From Perkinsus marinus ATCC 50983 (lineage: Eukaryota; Perkinsozoa; Perkinsida; Perkinsidae), in contig NW_003215522.1 of NCBI RefSeq assembly GCF_000006405.1, forward strand, positions 112,880 through 176,879: a stretch of 64,000 bases of DNA, read 5' to 3'. The notes beneath the pieces are model-generated. The model made no database searches. It worked only from the letters and a program-made list of their open reading frames with translations, and had not been told where the DNA came from. Positions 47,401 through 57,854 of this stretch are shown piece by piece. Numbering within the stretch: the stretch's first letter is position 1; each line of letters opens with the position of its first letter. The position numbers were made by a program, and so were the translations under genes.

Positions 47401-49870
47401 CGAGCAGATGATCGACGCCGGGATGCGAGATGGTGAGCATGGCTGCTAGGGACAGGTCTGACCCGCGGATGCTCAGGCTCATGGGTGGTGCTGCAAAACT
47501 GCCATCTCTGTACGTCGTGGATGCCCAAGCTTGAGAGGAAGCTCGAGACCATGGACCCTAAGCACAGCCATCAGGATTACAGGTATTCTGAGGAGCTCCG
47601 CTCCGCTGATTCTCGATTTTTTAATGCAATTTCCGCTTTGTAGATTGTGGCTGACGAGTTATCCCAGCCCTCAATTCCCAGTGGCGATCCTCCAGAATGG
47701 TGTGAAGATGACCAACGAGCCGCCCAAGGGGTTGCGGTCCAACCTCATGGGCTCCTTCCTCACCGATCCAATCTGTGACACGGAATTTTTCGAAGAGAGA
47801 TGTATGGTTGCTTCCCGAGATGCCCGACGATAGCCGTGGTGACAGGTGTGAAACCGTGGCATTTCAAGAAGCTGCTTTACTCGCTCTGCTTCTTCCACGC
47901 TGTCTTGCAAGAACGCCGTCTCTTCGGTCCGCTCGGTTGGAATATACCATATGAGTTCACCGATTCGGACATGCGTATATCGGTAGGCTAGACGGTGACT
48001 GAGAAAGAGGTGTTTGCCACCATCTCGTCAGGTGCTGCAGCTGCAGATGTTCATCAACGAGTACGCATCGGGTGAGGTGCCCTTCAAGGCTCTGAATTAT
48101 CTCACTGGTAGCCTCGCTGCAGTCTATCATCTGTGATTGTCGATTTTAGGTGAATGCAACTATGGTGGGCGAGTGACGGACGATAAGGACCGTCGACTCA
48201 TCATGACCCTTCTTGCCGACTACTTCACAGAGAAGGTCTTCGATGACGAGTGAGCCGCCACGCTATCAAACTTGGATGTATGCAATATAGATACTCCTAC
48301 ACCCCAGAGTGTCCCCAGTATCGGCCTCCAGATGGCAATGGTAGCTACGAAGACTGTAAGGCTTTTTGAATTCCCTCATGACCATCATCGTTGATATTTT
48401 CAGTCCTGGAAACCATAAAAGGCTTGCCGCCTATCACTGACCCACGAGTCTTCGGCTTCCACCCCAATGCCAACTTAACCAAAGAACAGAATGAGGCATT
48501 CGATTTGATGAAAGCTGCTCTACTCATGGTGACCTCGACAACAGTGTATCATGTCTCTTTCATATGATACTGTAGGGCTCGCAAAGTGGCGGCGGAGCCA
48601 GTGGAGATGGTATGAGCCCTGAGGAAGTGGTCGGCTCGATCAGCGCGGACATTCTTCAGCGGATGCCGATGCCGTGGAAGGTGAAGGTCTGTTCTGGATG
48701 GTCGAGCAAGGTCACCATTTAAGGTTGAAGAGGTCCAGGAGTCCTTCCCTATGACGTACACTGAGAGCATGAATACTGTATTGGCACAAGAGCTCACGAG
48801 GTGAAATGACGGTTGTTGATACGGGGCGGATGGTGGTCGCAGATACAATGGTCTGATTGAAGTAATCCGCGACTCATTGGCAGACATACAGAAGGCAGTG
48901 AAAGGGCTTATATTGATGTCACCACAATTAGAGGCAGCGTTCCACTCGATCAACGACGGCCGTAGGGAATCTTCCCGAGTTTGTCTGTCTCGAATCTTCG
49001 CTGTGCGCAGGGACGCCCGAGATGTGGATGGCGAAGTCATATCCATCATTGAAGCCACTTGGCAGCTACGTGAATGATCTCATTGAAAGGTCGAATCCTT
49101 CAAGTTACTATCTTCTATTACTGTTGGTTCAGACTACGGAACTTCCAGTCGTGGGTCGACGGTGGCAAGACCCCACACTTGTTTTGGTTTTCTGGCTTCT
49201 TTTTCACACAAGCCTTCACAACCGGAGCGTTACAAAACTATGCGAGAAAGCAAGACGTTCTTCCGCTGGTATCTTCTATGAATGCTGTCGGGCAGGTATA
49301 CAACGCCAATCGATACAGTTGACTTCGACTTCGAGGTTGTCAGTGGTACCCCTGAAAAGGCCCCTGAGGATGGTGTGTATATGTAAGGCATCTTGAGTTT
49401 GGGAAGGCCAGGAGGACGTTGTGTTTCCAGACACGGTCTTTTCATCGAAGGCTGCAAATGGTCAGAAAGTGATTGGACACTTACCGAGAGCGATCCGAAA
49501 GTGAGATTCTGATGCGTGATAGTACACAGGTGTGATTCCTGTGTAGGTTTTGTTCGTCGAAGCACCGAGGTTATGGTTGAAACCGATGGTGGGATCGGAT
49601 ATGAACCTAGACTACCCACACTATAACTGCCCATTGTAGGGTATAATGATGGGGGCAACTGGTCTACTGCATTGAATTGCAGGTATAAAATTAGCAGCAG
49701 AAGGGGTGTACTCGCCACTACTGGCCACAGTAAGGGCCGCAAACACTTTCAGTATGATGGTTTTCCTGCTAGGTACGAACTTCGTCATGTACATGCGGCT
49801 GCCGAGCAACACTCCTCAAGAGCATTGGATCAAACGAGGAGTCGCAATGTTAACTCAGCTTGACAGCTGA
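35430..49870 (+). CDS. Axonemal dynein heavy chain, inner-arm DNAH3/7/12-like
   Basis: The motor subunit of a flagellar dynein arm. The tail includes [20 protein letters not shown] (about 35.9 kb); the linker spans about 37.8-39.8 kb. AAA1 has Walker [19 protein letters not shown] (about 40.14 kb) and CFDEFNRID (about 40.30 kb); AAA2 has [16 protein letters not shown] (40.98 kb); AAA3 has [12 protein letters not shown] (42.18 kb); AAA4 has [16 protein letters not shown] (43.28 kb). The stalk coiled coil and microtubule-binding tip span about 43.97-44.9 kb, followed by AAA5 ([20 protein letters not shown]). The C-terminus is [11 protein letters not shown] joined by a 43-nt intron to [20 protein letters not shown] and LTQLDS, stop 49868-49870. 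Two very long exons (about 38.6-41.6 and 41.86-45.33 kb) are flanked by many small exons. Four thousand residues or so suits single-headed inner-arm chains. The exact start is unclear; the 3' exons from 45.4 to 49.6 kb are only partly resolved. Confidence 0.93.
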
Positions 49871-50459
49871 TACCCAGCATGCTCGTACCTCTGTTGTAGT
49901 TGTGCTCATGTTCACAGTATTTGTGTTGGAAGTGGTCGAGATTGGTGCTCAAAGCCCACCGTAAGCGCTGCGAACAGCTCGAGCTGCAGTTCGTTCTTGT
50001 ATAAAATTTTGTAATGGGGAACGTTAAGTGACTGGCATTCAGGGCAAAGGAAGACATGGAAGGTGTAACATCTCACATGGGCGCCCGGCAATCACATGCT
50101 TGAATGACCACTCGACCCCGTTCCAACGACTCTAGAGCATTACATGCATGCATGTGAACTGTACCTTGTCACAAAGATATCTAAACTCTCACGATGATCA
50201 GATCATCATTCCGATGCGAACGAAATTATTTGGAGTTGTCTATGCATAGCCCGCAAACGACTAGCAATCCTAGTCTGACATTTACCTCCCTCCGCACACA
50301 CGTGACCATCGTAACACTCCCAGGACTGATCTACAGACTTCCCTCCCCCCCACTAGAAGGCAACGCCATCAATAGTCTCTTTGCAGTAGCATTGCAATGG
50401 TAAAATATGATACAATACATCTTATACAATATGGGAGAATAATGCTATGAAGTCGATGG
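49871..50459. other. Convergent intergenic region
   Basis: Space between the dynein stop and the 3' end of the minus-strand RS gene, presumably both 3' UTRs. AT-rich toward 50400, with no coding signal. Confidence 0.5.
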
Positions 50460-52721
50460 TCAGCTCCCGGCCTGCACCCTCGCTGTGGACGTTGATGCCT
50501 TGGTGGTAGCGCCTTCAGCCTTCCCTTCTCCTGCGAGTCTCGCTGCAAGTTCATGGCTAGTCCTCCGTTTCTTCTTTTTCTCCTTCTTGGACTTTTTACT
50601 CTTCCGGCTGGTAGCACCCGATCGGGCCTTGCTCTGCGGTGACGTTCCTCCTGTCAATGGTACCGACCGAACAGGCTTGAACACGCTCATATCCGGGGCG
50701 CTGTACGTGCTGTAATCAGAGAGCTCAGCGGGGTCTATCTCGCCATCAGCGGACTCCTTCTCAGCTAAGGCCACAGACATAGGTCGACAACCCCAACTCC
50801 AGTCTCTGAGTACCCATTCGGGCCGCCAGTCGGCCAAGTTGGTGTCATCGTTGGTCTCCAATACCACCACATTCCGGTCCTTGGTGAGGCCAATGTTGAG
50901 CTTTTGGCTTTGACCATCGGAGGAAGTCTCCGCTCGAACATACTCTGACCTCCCAACAACAGCGCCATCACGCTGATCAAGACGACTATATCTAACCGCA
51001 CTCGCTGAGCAATTCCCACAAGCATCTACGGGCGGACCTTTAAGCCGTTGCAAGCTCTCTTTCAGGCCCCTAAGGACAAACCGTCCCCTAGAAGTACCAC
51101 CAGCAGCTACACCGCTACTGGTGTCGGCCCCCCGAGCAGTGCTGGGTAGAGGCTTTCGCGAGGACAACCCTCCACCAAACTTAGTACTAGTGATGGTCGC
51201 TTGGGGTGGGGGTAGTGGGGGCATCGAGGGACTGGCTTCTGGCACCAGTCGGGCTGTAAGGCTAGAAGTAGCACCAACCGAATTTCCTTCATAAAGTTTG
51301 AGAACCAGTGCAATTTGACAAAGTATTCTGAAGGCTGTAGGGTCCGCAATAAGCGGGCAAACGTAGCCGTAGAGCTTGAGGTGCTGGAGAGACCAACACT
51401 CGTGAGCGTCACGTCGTGAACGGAAAACTAAATAGCCACACTTCGCCGGAACCACCGAACCACCAATGCCAGAGGCTCTGATGACCACAGCCTTCTGGAG
51501 GGCGACACGCGCCCGCGAATGATGAGGAATTGCCTCCCTAGCAGCACGCAGGAAGGTCTCATCCGAAGAAACCAAGTCGGGCAATCGCAATACACATATA
51601 ATCCGACAGTCAACATCGTTGGGCCACGTCTCGTGCCAAGACCCATCCAAAGTAGAGCCATGGGACACCGTCGGAGGAGGTACCATTGCCTGGCCCCGAG
51701 CATTGGCAACAGCTCGCGGGGCGAACTCCCGCTTCAACAAAATGTGTTCCTCGAAGGTTGGCTCGTCCCACCGGACCCTCGATAGCCATGCCGGTTCACG
51801 TAGAGGGCGACCATCAGAGACGTACTTCCGGGGACAGTCGCAATTGAGCTCCAATACATTGCCCTTCTCAGCAGTAGCCCGGGGGTCTGGCCTTACAGCT
51901 TTGCCAAACTCAACCATAGGCTTCACCTTGAGAGGAGGCACGATGGACTGAGTCTTGGCATCACGCGGGAGACCATCTATAGACTCGTCGACCGGACCAG
52001 GACCGCTGGTGGCCCCTCGGGGTCGAGGGCGACTATCTTCGCGGCGCCGTCGATGGAGTTGATCACTAACTTCACGGCTACGACTCTCGTCCTGTTTACT
52101 GCCCACTCGAGGGCTGCTGTTCACGTAGTGTAGTGATGCCGTACCGTTAGAGGGGTCACGAGAGGAACGGACGTCGTAGTAAGACCCACCACTAGGTAGA
52201 CGGTCAGAGCGGTCGTCTCGACGCCTGCAAGGGAGACAACTACACAAGGGAGGGATAATGCCATGCCTCACCTAGGCTTATGATCATCATAATTTCGCCT
52301 TCGATAATCCCCATCGTCTCGTCTCCTACGGTCAACATTCTCCTCCCGCCTTCGATGGTCCTCATTGCCTTGCCGTCGGTGTCTATCGTCGAAGTAAGAT
52401 GAGTACCCCCTAGAGGGAGAGGACCCCCTGTTGTCCCTCGAGCCATACCGATGAGAGCTACTACTCCCACCGTCCCGATAGTAATGCTGACCACCGATAG
52501 CAATGAGCACGACAGACGTGTACCAAGCCTACCTCTTCCGTCGAGCTCCGACGACGACTCACTGCAACATCACGACTTCGAGACCTCCGCCGCGGAGCAT
52601 GCCGCCGCGTCGAGGGACGAGGCACGACGTCATCAGACGCCGACCGTCGGGGAGCCGTGCTCTCAGTGGTGCTGCCACTACCGGCAGGGGATCTCGACCG
52701 GGACTGAGTGGACGAACCCAT
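50460..52721 (-). CDS. RS-domain nuclear protein, unrecognised
   Basis: Three exons on minus. Exon 1 starts MGSSTQSRSRSPAGSGSTTE (ATG 52721) and is RS-rich (STRRHAPRRRSRSRDVAVSR). A 46-nt intron leads to HYYRDGGSSSSHRYGSRDNR and REENVDRRRRDDGDYRRRNY, then a 47-nt intron to a long exon ending at the stop at 50460. The long exon has a Pro/Arg-rich part and a folded central region (CRIICVLRLPDLVSSDETFL ... VVPAKCGYLVFRSRRDAHEC, possibly RRM-like or SPOC-like). Its basic tail is RKSKKSKKEKKKKRR, a likely nuclear signal. About 680 aa. RS domains are typical of splicing factors and speckle proteins. The exact role is unknown. The frame also opens upstream of 52721, so an extra 5' exon is possible. 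Confidence 0.65.
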
Positions 52722-53308
52722 TGGGATGAGAGGGCCTGTGAGAGGCTGACCGATGGGCTCGCTTGTCAAAACGAAACAAACAGTATGTCAACTGTTACGG
52801 GAAAGGCGTTTGAGAAGTATAGTGCAATATAATGAGGGGGAACGGTGATGACGGACACAAACATGACAGGACTCAACTTGGGAGGAGACATCCTCGTCCC
52901 AAAGGGCAGCAGGTTGATAACAGAGCATCGCCGCCCACCTTCGGCACCACCTCGGCAGTAGCAGCGGGATCCAGCAGTGACGACGTAGTAGTAGCAGAGG
53001 AGGAAGAGAGGGAGCTGAAGCGGGATAGGTCATAGCGGCAAGCCTGGGGGAAAGGTATCGATGAAGGATAGCAGTAACTAAGGACCAGAGGCCTGAATAG
53101 TGGGGAGGGGAGGGTTCAACGATATAATCTTGTTGCCGAGCAGGAGCAGCAGCAGCAGCAGCAGCAGCAGGGCAATGCCCATACGATAGGCTTCTCAACT
53201 TAGAGGCCGATGACAGGAGGCGAATATTGAGCCCAAAGAGAATATTCATATGGGACCTAGTTATAAGCAAAAATGACCTCCTGGCAAACCTTTCAAACCC
53301 TGGCCTCC
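52722..53308. other. Intergenic with (CAG)n
   Basis: Between two same-strand genes. It holds a short CAG run (about 53142-53171) that creates poly-Ala or poly-Gln open frames in passing. A minus-strand frame at 53312-52788 is judged chance or UTR. No other signal. Confidence 0.4.
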
Positions 53309-55262
53309 TCACTGGCGATGGGGTTGGTTGGCCCTAGGGGGTGCACATACTTCACCCTCGTCATTAACCGTCTCCTCCTGGATAGGGGTAGGAGGCTGAC
53401 TCGTACTCTGCCGTTTTATCATGCCAGAGGGCCCAGAAGACGGCCACGATGCGCCCCATGCGGCCAAGCCGGCCAAGTCGCCCTCCAGACCTACTGCTGC
53501 CGCTGAGACCGGTAGAGGCCCACCCATTGGCATGAACGGTGACGTCATCGGAGGCGGGGCCACCGCCGCCCCATAGGACCGCGAAGGGGGCGCTGAAGGG
53601 ACCTGACCAGCTGCTCCCGCTGCAGCTTGCATCTGCAGAAACTGTACAAGAGGGTTCGGGGTCTGGCCGAAGTTCATGTCTCGATGGAGATACAGTGGGC
53701 TCGCAGGAGTATCCGGTATCCAGTCGGGCCTCCTCGCGGGGGGCATCGCAGGGCTTGGGCTAGGGTGGGCAGACTCGGGCACCTTGGGCTCAAGAGTCGG
53801 GGCCTGAGGGGTTGGGGGAACCTCCTTATTCACTGCAGCGGAGAGTAACTGTGCCAGTTGGCCCAATGCTAGGTGTGTATCATCTGCTAGGCCTTCGAAG
53901 CCTGGTGGAGGGGCAACGGTAGCATCAACCGGAGACCCCACTGCTGGCGAGAAGCTCTTCTGATCCACGGGGAGGTCGGCTGAGGAGCTGTTTGAAGTCA
54001 CTGCCGTTTGACGCTGTCCATCAAGTGAGGATCTCACGCTGGTACCTGCGCCAAAACGTCGGGGAGGGGGGAGCGAAAATAACAACAGTATTACCTCGGG
54101 CCCCATTTGTGGAGTTCCGATTGGGAGGATAGGGGGGCCCTTCAGCTGTCCAGAAATCGTTAGAGGGCCCTCCATAGGATCGACGGTTATCATTACCGTC
54201 GTACTGAGGGAACCTCCTCGAGGACGAGTCTGATTGACGCTGCTCCCAATGAGTCGCGCCAGAGGGTCTGTAGTAGGAGTCAGCTACTTGGTCATAGCTC
54301 TTATTCCTAGACATTCGGAGTGAACCAAGAAGGGCGGTTGGGGGTAACCTACGTGGCCATGGTGCGCCCGACTGGGCGTCTCTGTTGTTCAGTTCGGAAG
54401 CCTCTCGTCGTATCCTGAGGCTGCTCAGCCTGACGATGAGGAGGATTGACGCGATCGTCAAGGACCTAGCAAGGGGCGATAGAGCGCGTGAGCATATGCT
54501 TGGCATCACTACTTTCAGCACATGAGGAAGTTTGTTGCGCTCATCCACTGATGGATTTGGGAAGGCGACGAACTGGATGTGGTCGCCTATCTTGAGGGCC
54601 CCTCTCCAATCGATGAGATAAAAGCGGTGCCCGACCATGTCCTGCTGACGTATGGACCCGCCTGAACGAGGGATGATGTACCTCCCGAGTGTAAGCCCGA
54701 TACTGTTACTACCATGGGGATGCTGCTGTAGATCCTCTAATACAGTGAGTTCCCACAGGAGGGTGCCACACTGCCTTATGATGGTTCCGGTCATCTGCTT
54801 CTTCCGCTGACCCATAGAGCTCCAATTCCGCACATCTTCGGGGTGAGGGGGCTCTGGGAAAGCCTTATAGTAGTAGTCCATCACGTTGTATATGGTGACC
54901 TCCTTGGGATCTTGTGGTAGGGTAAGATCACTGCACTTGGGGAATCCCAAGGTAGACTGGATGTCCACGTAAATGGAATGCCAGTATTTGAGTACGTTAA
55001 AATAAAGAGTATCGTCCGTGACGCCCTCCCAGGTCTCTCGTAGAGCCAGCTCAGACGCTTTCTTACAGCTGGGACAGAACATAGGGATGCTCTTAGGCGT
55101 CAGCTGTTTCCACTTCCTCCTGCACAGTGGGTTCACACAGACTAAATACCTCGGGATAAAACTGGCCTCCCCCAAAGGGTCATCACGTGGATCCACCCCC
55201 GATTTGGGCTCGTCTGACGATGTAAACGTCATATCGCTAGCTTTACTTGCCATTGGCAGCAT
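53309..55262 (-). CDS. Zinc-ribbon protein with proline-rich C-terminus, unrecognised
   Basis: The start at 55262 reads MLPMASKASDMTFTSSDEPK. A CX4C...CX2C zinc ribbon follows (RYLVCVNPLCRRKW ... PMFCPSCKKASE, residues about 40-70). Next is a probable beta-rich or OB-like region (MTGTIIRQCGTLLWELTVLE, GLTLGRYIIPRSGGSIRQQD, RFYLIDWRGALKIGDHIQFV). Two introns of about 45-50 nt lead into an Arg/Gln/Tyr-rich linker (YDGNDNRRSYGGPSNDFW). The C-terminus is Pro/Ala-rich (VAPPPGFEGLADDTHLALGQ, SPSPAMPPARRPDWIPDTPA) and ends at 53309. About 590 aa. The zinc ribbon followed by a possible OB fold resembles nucleic-acid-binding proteins, but the family is not identified. It stands upstream of the RS gene on the same strand. 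Confidence 0.6.
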
Positions 55263-55667
55263 CAAAAAAGCCTGACAGTTGACTCTGAAGAAGAAGTCGA
55301 GTTGTGGGGTCACAGACCAATGTCAGTAGCGCGCGCCATGCTGATCGATTTGACTGACGGGGGTGAATAACGCTGATGAACTCAGTGGAATTTTACTCTT
55401 TCCTAGTCATCAATCTGTGTGGTCTCGAGGCGGCTCTGTAAAGCAGATATACGCTAACTCCCCTATACTCGATGACACTGATTGTCTCCAACTACTGCCC
55501 GAGGTGGAGTCCATGGTCATCCCTACCACCCTTCCTTCAGCCCGCTATGTCGAGTCTCGTTCATCTACAGGGGCCTCCCGGAGGTCTCGTCGAACGGTAC
55601 TGCTTTGAATGCAGTTGAAGGGGAGGGTTTCTTTACACTATATGGCGCCAGTGTTCGAGGAATATAT

Positions 55668-55818
55668 GCGTTCGCTTTCCTCAGCTGAGCTTGAGAGTTT
55701 CCTCGCTGATCATAGGGCTTCACACATGCATAGGTAGACATGTACAGATATTCATGGGAATTTTCTCAGAATTTTTACATGATCAGCTGGTTGATCATGT
55801 GCATATTTTTTTCATACT
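55668..55818 (+). repeat. Dispersed ~140-bp repeat, most complete copy (plus)
   Basis: Starts around GCGTTCGCTTTCCTCAGCTG, continues GAGAGTTTCCTCGCTGATC, has central TGTACAG, GGGAATTTTCTCAGAATTTT, and ends GGTTGATCATGTGCATAT. Both ends match the reversed copies at 23.4 and 57.3 kb, so this copy helps define the element's limits. Confidence 0.75.
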
Positions 55819-56263
55819 ATGTGACACAATAGTCAAGTTTTCATATGAGCTTATTACTCCCCGAACTACCCCGTGTCTGAGTAGTAATAGTGGAGTGGAA
55901 ACAACCAACCAAACACACTTGCAGTAGCCGTCCCTCGTACATGCGCAGGTCTGACTCCTCCGTGCACAGTATCGCCGAATGCCCCTTTTCCCAGAGTCTT
56001 TCGGCGTTGGCGTGTCTGGTGCCTCAGCCGCTGGTGAGACTAAGCCAGATGGAGGTTGCCTCAGCTGATCCACTGTAGGGCCCATTAGTATTACCTATGA
56101 AGTCTCGATATCAACAATGGCTCTTTCTATTCACGAGGGGGAGAGTCTTCTTTCCAGAATGCCCTCCATGGTTGCCAGGTTGAACATTGGAGTTTCACTC
56201 TAGTGATATGAAAAACACTATAGGGAAAAACATATTTCACGACTACTACAGGCAGCGAATATC

Positions 56264-56311
56264 GCGTTTTCACCCTTTTCTACGCCACCTCACGTAAAAC
56301 GGGTGAAACGC
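56264..56311. repeat. Imperfect 48-bp inverted repeat
   Basis: GCGTTTTCACCCTTTTCTACG is followed after a short loop by CGTAAAACGGGTGAAACGC, its near-complement with two small bulges. It lies about 170 bp upstream of the UBC9 start and could be a regulatory hairpin or a transposon trace. Confidence 0.55.
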
Positions 56312-56483
56312 CATAGCAGTATAGTTGTACTTTGGGACGGTGCACATTATCGATGATGTTAAAGCCCTACATGTTGATGTATAATTTTGATTGTTGTTTT
56401 CAATTCTCCAATGACTGTGTTGTTGGAAGTCTCTTCAATTCAGTACTGTCGTCTGTTCTCTTTGGTTACTACTAGGCCCCCCT

Positions 56484-57712
56484 ATGGCATCATTCGCCTC
56501 GCGAAGGCTCCAGAAGGAGAGGGCTGAGTGGCGGAAAGACCATCCTTTTGGGTTCTCTGCAAAGCCCATGGCTAACCCTGATGGCAAGGGTAGTGGTGGT
56601 GGAGGAGATGACGGAGGTGTGGTATGCACATCCTTATCATTATGTAGGCCAGAACCTTTTTCGCTGGATTTGTGGTATCCCTGGTAGAGCCGGGACACCT
56701 TGGGAGGGAGCGACGTAAGTGAATAACAGGGGGAAACTGTATTAGGTTTATGATGTTCCTATAGAGAACTCAATGCCAGTCGGGAAAGGAGTGAACTAGT
56801 TTCAACTGAGTGATAGGCACTATATGCACAGCATGTATAGCCTCCGAAGTAGTGAAGAGAGCAGCATCATCGGTTGGGTCAGAGATTGCCAACTGATCAA
56901 AGCTCCACCCACTCGCCTGTCATCTTCACTACTCACCTTTTCCAACTTAGCAGTGACACTAGACTTACTCTCAGTTTCTCAAAGTAGACCACGATATACA
57001 GAGAATATGCTGCAGCGAAGTATCACTGGTTCAAAGATATTTTACAGATTATGCGCGGTGCGGCGCAGCAGTCGAAAAGCAATACACTTTTTTCTCAAAC
57101 TTCCATTGAGATGATTGTCGTTGAGATCCATTGATCAGATATAAATTAACGATGGACTTCTCGGAGGACTACCCTGGCAAGCCGCCTAAGTGCAAATTCG
57201 TGTTCGTGAATGGGAAGGTCTTGTTTCATCCCAACATCTACCCGTCTGGAACAGTGTGCCTGAGGTGAGCCAAGGGGGAGGGGATAGGCACATGGTCAAC
57301 TACATGTGTTGGTAGTGACAATATGAAATTTCTGAGGAAAGTCTTGTTATTCCAAGTCGTGTGTGAAATTCTATAACTAGGTGAGGAAAGCGAACGTATT
57401 CACCAACACTGAAGTTTATATCGTTTTGCATATCTCTGTTACTGTTGCTCAGTATACTCAACGAGGATGAGGACTGGAAGCCTTCGATAACTATCAAACA
57501 GATCTTGTTGGGCATCCAAGACCTCTTGGATAACCCTAACTCGGCTAGTCCTGCCCAGGCGGAGCCATTCCAGCTCTTTACGCAGAATAAAGAAGAGTAT
57601 GTCCTAGCCGGGGATCGAACCCGAGACCTCTCGTTATGTGTGAAGGTACCTTCGCCGTGTGAAGCAGCAAGCGAAGGACGTTGCCAATGGAGGTCAGAAA
57701 GTAACACACTAG
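56484..57712 (+). CDS. UBC9: SUMO-conjugating enzyme E2 (UBC9 / UBE2I)
   Basis: UBC9 transfers SUMO from E1 to substrate lysines, in nucleus and cytoplasm. Exon 1 starts [20 protein letters not shown] followed by [14 protein letters not shown] (cf. human [19 protein letters not shown]). Then come [20 protein letters not shown] and [20 protein letters not shown], and [20 protein letters not shown] with the catalytic Cys in GTVCLS. Next are [20 protein letters not shown] and [17 protein letters not shown], and a tail [15 protein letters not shown], stop 57710-57712. The intron before KLTMDF is long (about 420 nt), and the next (about 57266-57450) contains a dispersed repeat. The final junction after KEEY (57601-57664) gives a protein lacking the usual EKRV residues, unless a non-standard site is used. 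That intron carries a Pol III B-box-like sequence. Confidence 0.92.
57288..57418 (-). repeat. Dispersed ~140-bp repeat inside a UBC9 intron (minus)
   Basis: GGCACATGGTCAACTACATG ... TGACAATATGAAATTTCTGA ... GTGAGGAAAGCGAAC matches the copy at 23365-23510 in the same orientation. It lies wholly within a UBC9 intron. Confidence 0.75.
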
Positions 57713-57854
57713 AGAGTATATCATTCAAGTCGCTCTCCGGTGGATAGACTGCAGCCTTGCTTTCTGAAGATTGGTGCTTCGTCGTGTTGAGTGTCAATGA
57801 TGGACCACTGTGTCGGTCTCTTGACGGTTTTCCACTGTGCTTGTGGCGGTGTTC

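Larger units (their letters stand above)
55263..56483. promoter_or_regulatory. Divergent intergenic region with repeat and hairpin
   Basis: This holds the promoters of the minus zinc-ribbon gene (start 55262) and of plus UBC9 (start 56484). Inside are a full dispersed-repeat copy (about 55668-55818) and an imperfect hairpin (56264-56311). Plus-strand open frames here (55363-55608 and others) lack motifs and are not called. Confidence 0.45.

Noticed and set aside
52788-53312. Minus-strand 174-codon frame with Ala runs
   Set aside because: Created by a CAG repeat and lies between the stop of one gene and the start of the next.
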